Shown: positions 1 to 6,213 of the stretch, piece by piece
Position numbering within the stretch: the first letter of the stretch is position 1
Layout: the number at the start of each line of letters is the position of its first letter
Assembly: GCA_963588595.1 (NCBI GenBank)
Contig: CAVAIA010000031.1
Coordinates: forward strand, 1 to 24,312
Reading direction: 5' to 3'
DNA length: 24,312 bases
Origin: Phoenicibacter sp963588595
Lineage (GTDB): Bacteria > Actinomycetota > Coriobacteriia > Coriobacteriales > Eggerthellaceae
Program-made: the position numbers and the translations under genes
The notes under the pieces: generated by a model
Databases searched by the model: none
What the model saw: the letters and a program-made list of their open reading frames with translations, nothing else
What the model was told of the DNA's origin: nothing

Positions 1-146
1 ACAACAATAAGCATCCCTGCCACAACTCCGCATTGCAATTTGTTCCTTTTCAAAAAAGCAACAATTTTGTCTTTTCGGCTTCGCTCTTCGCTCTTGTCTG
101 TTGTGTTAACTTCTTGCATAACTTTTGTCTTTTCGTTTTCTTGCAT
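1..146 (-). CDS. Membrane-anchored surface protein, copy 1 (N-terminus only, runs off window)
   Basis: This is the first 48 codons of a reverse-strand gene whose rest lies left of the window. It starts at the ATG at 144-146 (MQENEKTKVMQ...), with a Shine-Dalgarno AAGGAG (complement of 158-163) 11 nt upstream. The visible part is a charged, Lys/Glu-rich cytoplasmic leader followed by the beginning of a hydrophobic segment (CGVVAGMLIVV). Its nucleotide sequence is identical over the whole visible length to the start of the complete gene at 1318-2037, so the product is probably a paralogue of that membrane-anchored, low-complexity surface protein. Unlike the second copy, this one has a good ribosome binding site and a promoter-like upstream region. 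Whether the C-terminal halves are also alike cannot be seen here. Function is not recognised. Confidence 0.75.
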   Translation of the reverse strand, partial: MQENEKTKVMQEVNTTDKSEERSRKDKIVAFLKRNKLQCGVVAGMLIV

Positions 147-148
147 TT
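1..148. repeat. Direct repeat, left copy (at least 148 bp, exact)
   Basis: Bases 1-148 match 1883-2030 without a mismatch (constant offset 1882). The match stops sharply at 148/2030, just upstream of the shared ATG. It reaches the left window edge, so the true repeat may be longer. It covers the first 48 codons of two paralogous surface-protein genes in the same orientation. Confidence 0.97.
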
Positions 149-157
149 TAATCACTT

Positions 158-200
158 CTCCTTTTGTTTATATTTTAGCATTAGGAGAAGCCTTGTGCAC
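158..200 (-). promoter_or_regulatory. Putative promoter and RBS of surface-protein copy 1
   Basis: On the reverse strand an extended -10 box (TGCTAAAAT, complement of 172-180) precedes a strong AAGGAG ribosome binding site (complement of 158-163), with ATG 11 nt further on. No good -35 hexamer is seen near 195-200, which fits an extended -10 promoter. The second gene copy lacks this whole region. Confidence 0.4.
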
Positions 201-202
201 GT

Positions 203-216
203 AAGTTCGTGAACTT
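203..216. promoter_or_regulatory. Palindrome, candidate operator
   Basis: AAGTTCGTGAACTT has perfect 6-bp arms around a 2-bp centre. It lies directly upstream of the putative promoter of surface-protein copy 1, where an operator or activator site would be expected. No known regulator site is recognised. The rest of 149-325 is non-coding; a further 8-bp stem (GAGATGGG 286-293 with CCCATCTC 320-327) overlaps the stop codon of the neighbouring NYN gene. Confidence 0.3.
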
Positions 217-325
217 CAACATGGAGTTTTAAGGAGATTTGGGACTAAATCCGAAAAAATTATGTTAAAATTAAGTTGTTACGACGAGATGGGGCGCGAA
301 CGGAGAGATACCTAAGCTACCCATC

Positions 326-829
326 TCATTTCTTTCTTTTCAACTTGTTGATTAACGCAGGATTATCCATATAAACCCTAAATTTATCAGATATCTCTTT
401 ATATAATGACGATGCATTTTTGTGGCTTGGTAACAAAATTTTCTCGAACTTATTAATCTTTAAAAGATGTTGCACTGTTTTAAAATAATCTCCATCCCCT
501 GAAACTAGAATTATTTTATTAAATTCGCTTTCGCAAAAAGAATCAAACATCATTTGAAACACAACGTCCGTGTCAACGTTGCCTTTCTTTTGCGACTTAA
601 TCGAATCAGAGTGATGCCTAAATCGCAACTCATAACCAAATGACAAATATTTTTCATAAAGATCTTTATATTTGTCCTCATAAGCACCCATAAAAAGATA
701 AGCACGCTCAACCTTATATTTTTCTAAGAGATAGACGCGAAAACGCTTCATGTCAACTATCCAAGGCTCAGGCGCATTTTTAGTTGCAAGATACAAATTT
801 TGATTATCTATATAAGCATAATTATTCAT
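326..829 (-). CDS. NYN-domain (LabA/DUF88-like, PIN-like) putative nuclease
   Basis: This 167-residue protein has the layout of a NYN domain, a PIN-like fold found in metal-dependent RNases. The acidic positions expected at the metal site are visible: Asp8 in YIDNQNL, Asp86 and Asp88 in GNVDTDVV, and Asp112 and Asp114 in SGDGDY. The SGDGDYFKTVQ segment is the most typical part. The C-terminus is strongly basic (NKLKRKK), which would suit nucleic-acid binding. There is no signal peptide or membrane segment, so it is cytoplasmic. The gene stands alone between two copies of a direct repeat, next to a decayed adhesin fragment, which suggests accessory or recently moved DNA. A perfect TATAAT lies only 7 nt before the ATG and no ribosome binding site is visible, so the mRNA is probably leaderless. 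The substrate is unknown. Confidence 0.82.
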   Translation of the reverse strand: MNNYAYIDNQNLYLATKNAPEPWIVDMKRFRVYLLEKYKVERAYLFMGAYEDKYKDLYEKYLSFGYELRFRHHSDSIKSQKKGNVDTDVVFQMMFDSFCESEFNKIILVSGDGDYFKTVQHLLKINKFEKILLPSHKNASSLYKEISDKFRVYMDNPALINKLKRKK

Positions 830-836
830 GAGATAA

Positions 837-842
837 ATTATA
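837..842 (-). promoter_or_regulatory. -10 box of the NYN gene, predicted leaderless transcript
   Basis: A consensus TATAAT on the reverse strand is separated by 7 nt (TTATCTC) from the ATG at 827-829. Transcription would normally begin about 7 nt after the -10 box, so on the A of the start codon. No Shine-Dalgarno sequence and no clear -35 box are present. Confidence 0.5.
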
Positions 843-871
843 GTAGAAACTCGATTCTATTTAGCATCACG

Positions 872-1321
872 ATGATGCTAAAAACTCCACAAGACGCGGT
901 TGGGAAGGCGGTGGTGGATTCAATTGCCGCTCAGGCTAAAACTTCACGGACATGGGTGTTTGAGACGGATGAGGATGGAGTAGTCTCATTCTTGCATGAC
1001 AGTCCAATATCAGGAGATCCTCTTTGGAAATATGAAGGATATAACACTCTACCCCTCGGAACCGTGGTAATTCATGAAAAGCAAGCTCCTACAGGGTACT
1101 TAAATAACAACATAGATAAATATTGGGTTAGAACTGTAACTTCAGAAGGAACTAGCGATAAAGTTAATACTTACAATGCTCCTAATGATGACACTGCTAT
1201 AAAAGAGCAGGTCAAACGTGGAGATTTGTCATTCACTAAGAAATTCTCTAACACTGGTAACCGTGGTAAGAACATTCCATTCTTATTAACCTCAAAATCA
1301 ACCGGCGAAAAGCATTTTTAG
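872..1321 (+). pseudogene. Fragment of a large SpaA/Cna_B-type surface adhesin
   Basis: An open frame runs from at least 872 to the stop at 1319-1321. Its translation resembles an internal piece of the multi-domain SpaA/Cna_B (prealbumin-like) adhesins of Gram-positive gut bacteria. LPLGTVVIHEKQAPTGYL matches the C-terminal edge of one such domain, and the linker plus first strand of the next follows (VKRGDLSFTKKF...PFLLTSKSTGEKHF). There is no signal peptide, promoter or ribosome binding site at the left end. The right end has no remaining domain strands, no LPxTG motif and no cell-wall anchor. The frame breaks off exactly where the convergent gene at 1318-2037 ends, and the two stop codons overlap. 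In-frame sequence back to 800 does not look like the adhesin. I take it as a remnant left by a rearrangement rather than a working gene. Confidence 0.72.
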
Positions 1322-2037
1322 CTTGTTGCACCGCAACTACAAGTATAGTGATCTAGAATCTGTTCGTCATATGCGTTCTTAACTGTCACCGTTTTTGTTC
1401 CTGTTTGAACTTTTGAGCCGTAGCAGCCACCAGAACCGCCATTTAATGCGTGATTCTTTGAATGGTCACGGTTAGGGTTAATTGCGCCGCAGTCGGTACA
1501 TATCATACACTCTTCATACACAGGTTGTTCCTGCGTGACTGCGTCGTGGTGGACTGTTCGATAGACTGGTGTCCAGGAGTGAGTGTGACCTTGGGGAGAA
1601 CCGTTGTTTGAACCTGAGTTGCCGTTTGAGGCGTTGCCTCCTGAGTTGTCGCTGGCGTTGTCGTTGTTAACGTAGGTAACAGAGCCGTCTTCGTTGACAA
1701 TCGCTTGTCCCTCGCCATTATTCTCAGCGTTAGCATTCTCGCCCTCAGAGGCGTTGTTGTCGCTAACAGCGTCAGTAGAAGAGTTGTTTGCCCCCGATTG
1801 TGAGTGAGAGGAGGCGTTTGCGCCGTCTGTAAAGCCAGGGGCAAGGTTAGATGATGCAATGGCAAACGTGCCACCTGCTATCACAACAATAAGCATCCCT
1901 GCCACAACTCCGCATTGCAATTTGTTCCTTTTCAAAAAAGCAACAATTTTGTCTTTTCGGCTTCGCTCTTCGCTCTTGTCTGTTGTGTTAACTTCTTGCA
2001 TAACTTTTGTCTTTTCGTTTTCTTGCATTTCTTTCAT
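1318..2037 (-). CDS. Membrane-anchored surface protein with Cys/His-rich C-terminal domain, copy 2
   Basis: The 239-residue product has three parts. Residues 1-40 are charged and cytoplasmic. Residues 41-62 form one transmembrane helix or uncleaved signal anchor. Residues 63-150 are a low-complexity Asn/Ser/Gly/Asp linker. The C-terminal domain (about 151-239) begins HTHSWTPVYRTVHHDA, carries Cys177, Cys180, Cys183, Cys205, Cys233 and Cys235 with several His, and ends YTCSCGATS. The CxxCxxC and CxC pairs suggest a small zinc-binding or disulfide-bonded extracellular domain. I recall similar W...VHH...CxxCG...YDE...CSCGAT domains in hypothetical proteins of gut Actinobacteria and Clostridia, but know no function. 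The start is uncertain: the ATG at 2037 has no ribosome binding site, while the ATG at 2028 corresponds to the start of copy 1. The upstream region of copy 1 is missing, so expression may be poor. Confidence 0.75.
   Translation of the reverse strand: MKEMQENEKTKVMQEVNTTDKSEERSRKDKIVAFLKRNKLQCGVVAGMLIVVIAGGTFAIASSNLAPGFTDGANASSHSQSGANNSSTDAVSDNNASEGENANAENNGEGQAIVNEDGSVTYVNNDNASDNSGGNASNGNSGSNNGSPQGHTHSWTPVYRTVHHDAVTQEQPVYEECMICTDCGAINPNRDHSKNHALNGGSGGCYGSKVQTGTKTVTVKNAYDEQILDHYTCSCGATS
1883..2030. repeat. Direct repeat, right copy (at least 148 bp, exact)
   Basis: Identical to bases 1-148 and in the same orientation. It covers codons for the cytoplasmic leader and half of the membrane helix of surface-protein copy 2. 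Sequence to the right (2031 onward) is unrelated to that right of the left copy, so one breakpoint lies at the start codon. Confidence 0.97.
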
Positions 2038-2301
2038 ATTCTAATTATAACTTTATCGTTAAGGTTTTTACATTAATGTGATCTAAATGGTAGATTTTTA
2101 CAATAATCAGTGCCAGATTTAAATTTTAGAAACATTTTTTCAAATCTCACTAGATTCTAAAACTCAAAAGTTTAAAAGAGCAAGCTCGACAATTTCTCTT
2201 GCATAAGCACCGTTACCGCGCAGCGATACTTGTGCTTAGTTTCCTTGTTTCTGTAAAAAGTTACCTGGTAAATAAAAGTCTGGCACCAATTTCCCACTAA
2301 C

Positions 2302-2336
2302 AAAAAAATATGTCCGAATTTCCGACGAGAAACGGA
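2302..2336 (-). terminator. Putative rho-independent terminator (reverse strand)
   Basis: On the reverse strand a stem TCCG-TTTC / GAAA-(TT)-CGGA (2313-2336) is followed 4 nt later by seven T residues (complement of 2302-2308). The stem is imperfect, with a two-base bulge. It would end a transcript coming from the right, either read-through from the tRNA or an unannotated small RNA. Confidence 0.35.
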
Positions 2337-2501
2337 TCCAAGCGAAAGTAACGCTGCGCTATGAATGAGCTAATCTAAGGATCGGTTTTGAGCTTGCTTA
2401 TTAACATTTATGAATGTTGAGAAGATGGAATAAAACCCTGGTAAATCAAAGTCAAGATGCGGTTAAGCTTTTATATCCAAAATGAAGGTTAAACGGTAAA
2501 C

Positions 2502-2530
2502 AAAAAAGACACAAAAGACCAAAAATGTCT
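2502..2530 (-). terminator. Weak terminator-like hairpin downstream of tRNA-Ala
   Basis: About 18 nt after the tRNA 3' end the reverse strand has a 5-bp stem AGACA/TGTCT with a 14-nt loop, followed by six T residues. Position and T-run fit a tRNA terminator, but the stem is short. Confidence 0.3.
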
Positions 2531-2547
2531 ACGCACTGAGCGTTTAT

Positions 2548-2623
2548 TGGTGGAGCATAGGGGGATCGAACCCCTGACCTCATGGCTGCCAGCCATGCGC
2601 TCTCCCAGCTGAGCTAATGCCCC
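2548..2623 (-). tRNA. tRNA-Ala (anticodon GGC), CCA encoded
   Basis: The reverse strand folds into a complete 76-nt cloverleaf including an encoded CCA (complement of 2548-2550). The acceptor stem GGGGCAT/ATGCTCC contains the G3:U70 pair that identifies alanine tRNAs. The D arm has TAGCTCAGC, the anticodon stem-loop reads CATGGCT-GGC-AGCCATG, and the T loop has GGTTCGATCCC. The anticodon GGC (complement of 2588-2590) reads GCC and GCU alanine codons. The gene stands alone, with its own putative promoter to the right. Confidence 0.98.
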
Positions 2624-2646
2624 AAACGACAAGTTAGAACATAAAC

Positions 2647-2673
2647 ATTCTAACATAATGACTTCTATTTCAA
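2647..2673 (-). promoter_or_regulatory. Putative promoter of tRNA-Ala
   Basis: On the reverse strand TTGAAA (complement of 2668-2673) and an extended -10 TGTTAGAAT (TAGAAT is the complement of 2647-2652) are 15-16 bp apart. Transcription would start about 18 nt before the tRNA. The same bases form an inverted repeat GTTAGAA...TTCTAAC (2633-2654), which could instead be a hairpin after the Mrp gene. Confidence 0.4.
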
Positions 2674-2687
2674 TTGCTTTGTGTTAT

Positions 2688-3533
2688 TTATAATTTAGCG
2701 ATGATTTCGTCTAGCGCACCGTTAAGGTCATAGTCTTCAACCTTACCTGAGTCGACCAGCTTTGCAAGCGTGGGATCTATTTTCAATTTTGCAAATGAAG
2801 GTATGTCAAACTTCTTTGCAACGTCCTCAACCTTCGACTCACCGAAAATGTAGTGCTTTTTCTCGCATTCATCGCATATAAAGTAACTCATGTTCTCAAC
2901 TAGACCAACAATCGGAACGTTCATCTCTTTAGCTAAATTAGCAGCTTTGCCAACAATCATTTGCACCAAATCTTGCGGGCTTGTCACCATAACAATCCCA
3001 TCAACATCAATCATTTGCATAATTGTCAAAAACACATCACTAGTCCCCGGAGGCATGTCAAACAAAAGGTAGTCAAGCTCTCCCCACAAAACTTCTTCAT
3101 AAAATTGCTTTATCGCTCCCCCAACCATAGGTCCCCTCCACGCAACGGGAGCCTCTTCGTCATCTAGAAGCAAATTTAGCGACATAACCTCAATACCGCT
3201 TTTAGTGTCGATCGGCTCAATTCCTGCAATCGAGCCTCGAGGAGTTGAATTAATCCCGAAAGCTTTAGGGATCGAAGGACCTGTTATATCAGCATCAAGA
3301 ATCCCAACCTTCTTTCCTCTCTTCTTAAGCTCAGAAGCAAGCAAACAACTGACAGCGCTCTTCCCAACGCCTCCTTTACCAGAAACGATTGCAATAATTT
3401 TCTTTATCTTAGACGAAGGCAGGGCTTCATATTTCTTTGGAGCTTGCCTTTGCCCGCAATTTCCAAATGCGCAAGTTGAGCAATCATGAGTGCACCCTTC
3501 AGGAACTTTAGTGTCATCTATTTCATTTGCCAT
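2688..3533 (-). CDS. Mrp/NBP35-family iron-sulfur cluster carrier ATPase
   Basis: This 281-residue P-loop ATPase of the Mrp/ApbC/NBP35 family would assemble or hand over [4Fe-4S] clusters to cytoplasmic apoproteins. The N-terminal extension carries Cys14, Cys18, Cys21 and Cys26 (CTHDCSTCAFGNC), as in NBP35-type members. The deviant Walker A SGKGGVGKS is at 51-59, the GPSIP motif near 85, and DMPPGTSD near 159. The CxxC that bridges a cluster between two subunits is Cys220-Cys223. The start was set at the ATG at 3531-3533, which has a GGAGAG ribosome binding site; the 20-residue upstream extension of the open frame lacks one. It follows the U32 gene by 41 nt on the same strand. Pairing is sensible, since U32 hydroxylases need a cluster. 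The exact client proteins are unknown. Confidence 0.92.
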   Translation of the reverse strand: MANEIDDTKVPEGCTHDCSTCAFGNCGQRQAPKKYEALPSSKIKKIIAIVSGKGGVGKSAVSCLLASELKKRGKKVGILDADITGPSIPKAFGINSTPRGSIAGIEPIDTKSGIEVMSLNLLLDDEEAPVAWRGPMVGGAIKQFYEEVLWGELDYLLFDMPPGTSDVFLTIMQMIDVDGIVMVTSPQDLVQMIVGKAANLAKEMNVPIVGLVENMSYFICDECEKKHYIFGESKVEDVAKKFDIPSFAKLKIDPTLAKLVDSGKVEDYDLNGALDEIIAKL

Positions 3534-3574
3534 TTTTCTCTCCAATTTAAAATAAGGTAAGGTATCAATAAATG

Positions 3575-4849
3575 TTACACCACAACTTTGCATCTAGAGG
3601 TCGTCAAATCAACTCTCTTTCGAAGAAAGGAATTTTGAGCGACCTCCTTATTCGATAAAACAATGTAGATCTCGCCAGGTCTATTAACCTCTTCTTGCTT
3701 ATTTTCGCACCAACTAAATTCAGTCAACCTAACATTTTCGACGATTTTACCAGGAGTCAACGCTTCAAGTTCTTCGCCATCTAAAATTTTGTTTCGGCAC
3801 CTAATTTTTAGTTGATAAGAACTTCCAAATTTAGAACACTCCAAAACATCTGCAACGTGAAGCGTTTGTTGAGTGTATCCATCAAAATCCATCGATTGCT
3901 CAGGAGTGCCATAGTAAAAGCCAGTTGAAAAAGGTCTGTGGGAGACACACTCGAGCTCAGATAAAACATTCTTTGGGTCTTCTCCATCCAAAACCCGCCT
4001 ATATGCATTCACGACTGTTGCGACATAAAACGCTTTTTTGTTTCTCCCTTCAATCTTAATTGAATCAACTCCCGCTTCTTTTAGCTCCCCCAAGTGGTCA
4101 ATCATACAAAGGTCTTTTGCGTTGAATAAATAAGTTAGACCTCCGGCTTCTTCAACATCCATTTTTTGACCTGGTCTTTTTTCTTCTTCAATCCTAAACC
4201 CCCATCTGCAAGGCTGAGTGCAAGCTCCTTCGTTTGCCGATCTTCCGTGGCAAAGATAACTAGAAATCAAACACCTTCCACTTTGCGCCATGCATTGAGC
4301 TCCATGAACAAAAACCTCAATCTCAAGATCTTTTGGAACATTAGAGTGAAGCGTCGCAATTTCATCTAGTGTTAATTCTCTTGCTAAAACGACTCGTTTT
4401 GCTCCCATTTCATAAAAAACATTAGCGGTTTTGGAATTAGCCACCGCAGATTGAGTTGAGACATGCAAATCCACATCAGGCGCAAACTTTTTTGCAAGAG
4501 CCATCGCTCCTAAATCTCCCACAATCAAAGCATCAGCTCCAGCATCTTGGGCATTTTTAAAAAAGAGCGGAAGTTCACTTATGTCACTTTCATGCATTTG
4601 AGTGTTGATCGCAACGTGAACTTTAACACCTTTATTGTGGGCTAATTCTATTGCTTGCGGGAGGTTTTCAAATGTGAAATTCTCTGCTTTTGCGCGCATT
4701 GAAAAACGATCAAGCCCAAGATAGACAGCATCTGCCCCAAAGTTAATAGCAGCTTGGAGTTGCTCAATTCCACCAACTGGAGCAAGAAGTTCAATGCTTG
4801 AATTCGAAGAATTAGTCATCTCACTTTTATGTTCATCACTCAAATTCAT
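3575..4849 (-). CDS. U32 family protein, likely tRNA U34 hydroxylation (TrhP/YrrO type)
   Basis: This 424-residue member of the peptidase U32 family belongs to the group now linked to prephenate-dependent 5-hydroxyuridine formation at tRNA position 34, rather than to proteolysis. The U32 signature is visible around 178-197: E178-x-F, HGAQC186, G191-x-C193 and SS. The four cluster cysteines 186, 193, 210 and 214 have the spacing (7, 17, 4) I expect for the tRNA/rRNA hydroxylases. The segment IKIEGRNKKAFYVATVVNAYR is also typical. Length matches the Gram-positive YrrO type (about 420) and not the longer rRNA-modifying RlhA. The start at 4849 has only a weak ribosome binding site; Met11 at 4819 is an alternative. 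It lies 41 nt upstream of the Mrp gene, probably co-transcribed, and diverges from ispD. Confidence 0.88.
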   Translation of the reverse strand: MNLSDEHKSEMTNSSNSSIELLAPVGGIEQLQAAINFGADAVYLGLDRFSMRAKAENFTFENLPQAIELAHNKGVKVHVAINTQMHESDISELPLFFKNAQDAGADALIVGDLGAMALAKKFAPDVDLHVSTQSAVANSKTANVFYEMGAKRVVLARELTLDEIATLHSNVPKDLEIEVFVHGAQCMAQSGRCLISSYLCHGRSANEGACTQPCRWGFRIEEEKRPGQKMDVEEAGGLTYLFNAKDLCMIDHLGELKEAGVDSIKIEGRNKKAFYVATVVNAYRRVLDGEDPKNVLSELECVSHRPFSTGFYYGTPEQSMDFDGYTQQTLHVADVLECSKFGSSYQLKIRCRNKILDGEELEALTPGKIVENVRLTEFSWCENKQEEVNRPGEIYIVLSNKEVAQNSFLRKRVDLTTSRCKVVV

Positions 4850-4870
4850 CTTTAATAATGTTAGTATAAA

Positions 4871-4887
4871 TAAGTGTTGGACACTTA
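4871..4887. promoter_or_regulatory. Palindrome in the divergent U32/ispD promoter region
   Basis: TAAGTGTTGGACACTTA has perfect 7-bp arms with a 3-bp centre. It lies in the 80-bp gap between two divergent genes, overlapping the region where a reverse-strand -10 (TATACT, just left of it) and its -35 would sit. It is an operator candidate; no known regulator site is recognised. Confidence 0.35.
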
Positions 4888-4929
4888 AATCATAAAGTTA
4901 AGTTCTAATAGACTAAGACGAGGAGAAAC

Positions 4930-5691
4930 GTGAGCGCAAAACAAACTACTTCAGCTATTATCTTGGCGGGAGGGACAGGATCAAGATTTCACCGTCAAGG
5001 CGGGAAACAAACCATCGATATAGGTGGAAAGCCAATGTTAACTTGGTCGATTGAAGCTTTTGATCGCTCGGATCACATAGGAGAGATAATTTTAGTTTGC
5101 CCAGAAGATCGACAAGAGGAGTTTTATAATCTTGTCGTTTCTCCTTATTCAATAAAAACTCCTGTTAAAACAGCGCCAGCGGGAGCAATAAGGCAAGAAA
5201 GCGCGCTTCATGGGCTCGAAGCAACAAGTGAAGAATTTGCTTTTGTTGCAATTCATGACGGAGCAAGACCACACATCTCAACTCAAATTATCGATCATGC
5301 CATCAATGAGCTTAAAGGAAATTATGAAATTGACGGTGCAATAGTTGGGTTTCCTTGCATAGACACGATAAAGGTTCTAGAGGATGGCATAGTTGCAGGA
5401 ACTCCTGACAGAAGTTGCCTTTGGACTGCCTACACCCCCCAAATATTTAGGAAGACCATATATCGACAAGCGCACGTCTCAGCCCTAGCGGACGGTTTTG
5501 TTGGGACGGACGATTCCTCCTTAATTGAGAGATTGGGAGGTCGAGTTATTGCAATAAATGGGACAAGAAACAACATAAAGTTAACGATCCCAGAAGATTA
5601 TGAACTTTTAATATCATCCATTAAATCGATGATATCTCAAAATGTAAAACTAGAAATAGTGGAAGAAGGGCATGCTGATGTCCCAAATTAG
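4930..5691 (+). CDS. ispD: 2-C-methyl-D-erythritol 4-phosphate cytidylyltransferase
   Basis: IspD transfers CMP from CTP to methylerythritol phosphate, the third step of the MEP isoprenoid pathway, in the cytoplasm. The nucleotide-binding loop is LAGGTGSRFHRQGGKQ (12-27), slightly different from the usual AAGxGxRM...PKQ but with the catalytic lysine in place (Lys26). GAIRQES (85-91), HDGARP (109-114), the ...DTIK segment and WTAYTPQ(I)F are further family marks. At 253 residues it is about 20 longer than typical, mostly a tail that overlaps the next gene. The start is a GTG with AGGAGA 5 nt upstream. Its end overlaps the start of ispF, so the two are translationally coupled; IspE is not in the window. 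Confidence 0.95.
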   Translation: MSAKQTTSAIILAGGTGSRFHRQGGKQTIDIGGKPMLTWSIEAFDRSDHIGEIILVCPEDRQEEFYNLVVSPYSIKTPVKTAPAGAIRQESALHGLEATSEEFAFVAIHDGARPHISTQIIDHAINELKGNYEIDGAIVGFPCIDTIKVLEDGIVAGTPDRSCLWTAYTPQIFRKTIYRQAHVSALADGFVGTDDSSLIERLGGRVIAINGTRNNIKLTIPEDYELLISSIKSMISQNVKLEIVEEGHADVPN

Positions 5692-6199
5692 AATAGGAAA
5701 TGGATTCGACGTTCATTGTCTAAAAGAAGGAAGAAAACTTATTTTAGGTGGCGTTTCGATCCCCTTCGATAGAGGACTCGATGGACACAGCGACGCTGAC
5801 GTTTTGTGTCACGCAATCGCAGACTCATTGTTGGGAGCCGCGCGCCTTGGCGACATCGGTCTTTTGTTTCCAGACACTGACCCTGATTATAAGGATGCAA
5901 ACTCATTAGAGCTTCTAAAAATTGTTGGAGACATTTTAAGTGAAAACAACTTTAAAATTCTAGACATAGATTGCGTTGTCTCAGCTCAAGCACCTAAATT
6001 AAGCCCATATAGAAAAGAAATGAGGCAAAACATTGCAAAAACTCTTAATATACGCAAGGACAACGTCGGAATAAAAGCAACAACTACCGAAAGGCTTGGA
6101 TTTGTTGGCAAAGGGGAAGGAATAGCTGCAAGCGCTATTTGTTTAGTAAAGCATAAACCAAAATCAAAACTAAAGAAAGCCAAGAAAAAGGATAAATAA
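5678..6199 (+). CDS. ispF: 2-C-methyl-D-erythritol 2,4-cyclodiphosphate synthase
   Basis: IspF cyclises CDP-methylerythritol phosphate to methylerythritol cyclodiphosphate with loss of CMP. The zinc ligands Asp11, His13 and His45 are present in GNGFDVH and DGHSDADVLCHAIAD, as are LGDIGLLFPDTDP and the C-terminal TTERLGFVGKGEGIAA. I chose the ATG at 5678, which has GAAGG about 8 nt upstream; the ATG at 5672 is in frame but too close to it. The product is 173 residues, longer than the usual 155-160 because of a Lys-rich tail (KPKSKLKKAKKKDK) with no known role. The gene overlaps ispD by 14 nt and cysS follows after 14 nt, giving one operon. Confidence 0.96.
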   Translation: MSQIRIGNGFDVHCLKEGRKLILGGVSIPFDRGLDGHSDADVLCHAIADSLLGAARLGDIGLLFPDTDPDYKDANSLELLKIVGDILSENNFKILDIDCVVSAQAPKLSPYRKEMRQNIAKTLNIRKDNVGIKATTTERLGFVGKGEGIAASAICLVKHKPKSKLKKAKKKDK

Positions 6200-6213
6200 T
6201 TTACTAAGAGAAA

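Larger units (their letters stand above)
2038..2547. other. Non-coding stretch with a possible decayed coding scrap
   Basis: About 510 bp without a convincing gene. On the reverse strand, 2164-2238 reads AQVSLRGNGAYAREIVELAL and three more residues between two stops. That is protein-like in composition but has no start codon, and I cannot name the family. A longer open frame in another phase (about 68 codons, no usable start) overlaps it and looks less protein-like. A small hairpin AACATT-TATG-AATGTT lies at 2403-2418. Two terminator-like structures inside the stretch are listed separately. No mobile-element ends were seen. Confidence 0.4.

Noticed and set aside
286..327. GAGATGGG/CCCATCTC stem as a terminator of the NYN gene
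   Set aside because: The loop is about 26 nt and no T-run follows on the reverse strand; it also overlaps the stop codon, so it is mentioned only as a structure.
800..871. N-terminal extension of the adhesin fragment
   Set aside because: The translated MIIYISIIIH... part overlaps the NYN gene start and promoter and does not resemble the adhesin family.
1503..1874. Reverse-strand open frame of 123 codons
   Set aside because: It is a frame-shifted shadow of the low-complexity linker of the surface protein at 1318-2037; its Thr/Leu/Pro composition comes from repeated Asn/Ser/Gly codons.
1..2547. Insertion sequence or integron
   Set aside because: No transposase, integrase, terminal inverted repeats or attachment-site array could be seen; the direct repeat is coding sequence of paralogous genes.
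3534..3593. 20-residue upstream extension of the Mrp protein
   Set aside because: It overlaps the end of the U32 gene, lacks a ribosome binding site and is not family-like; the ATG at 3533 has GGAGAG.
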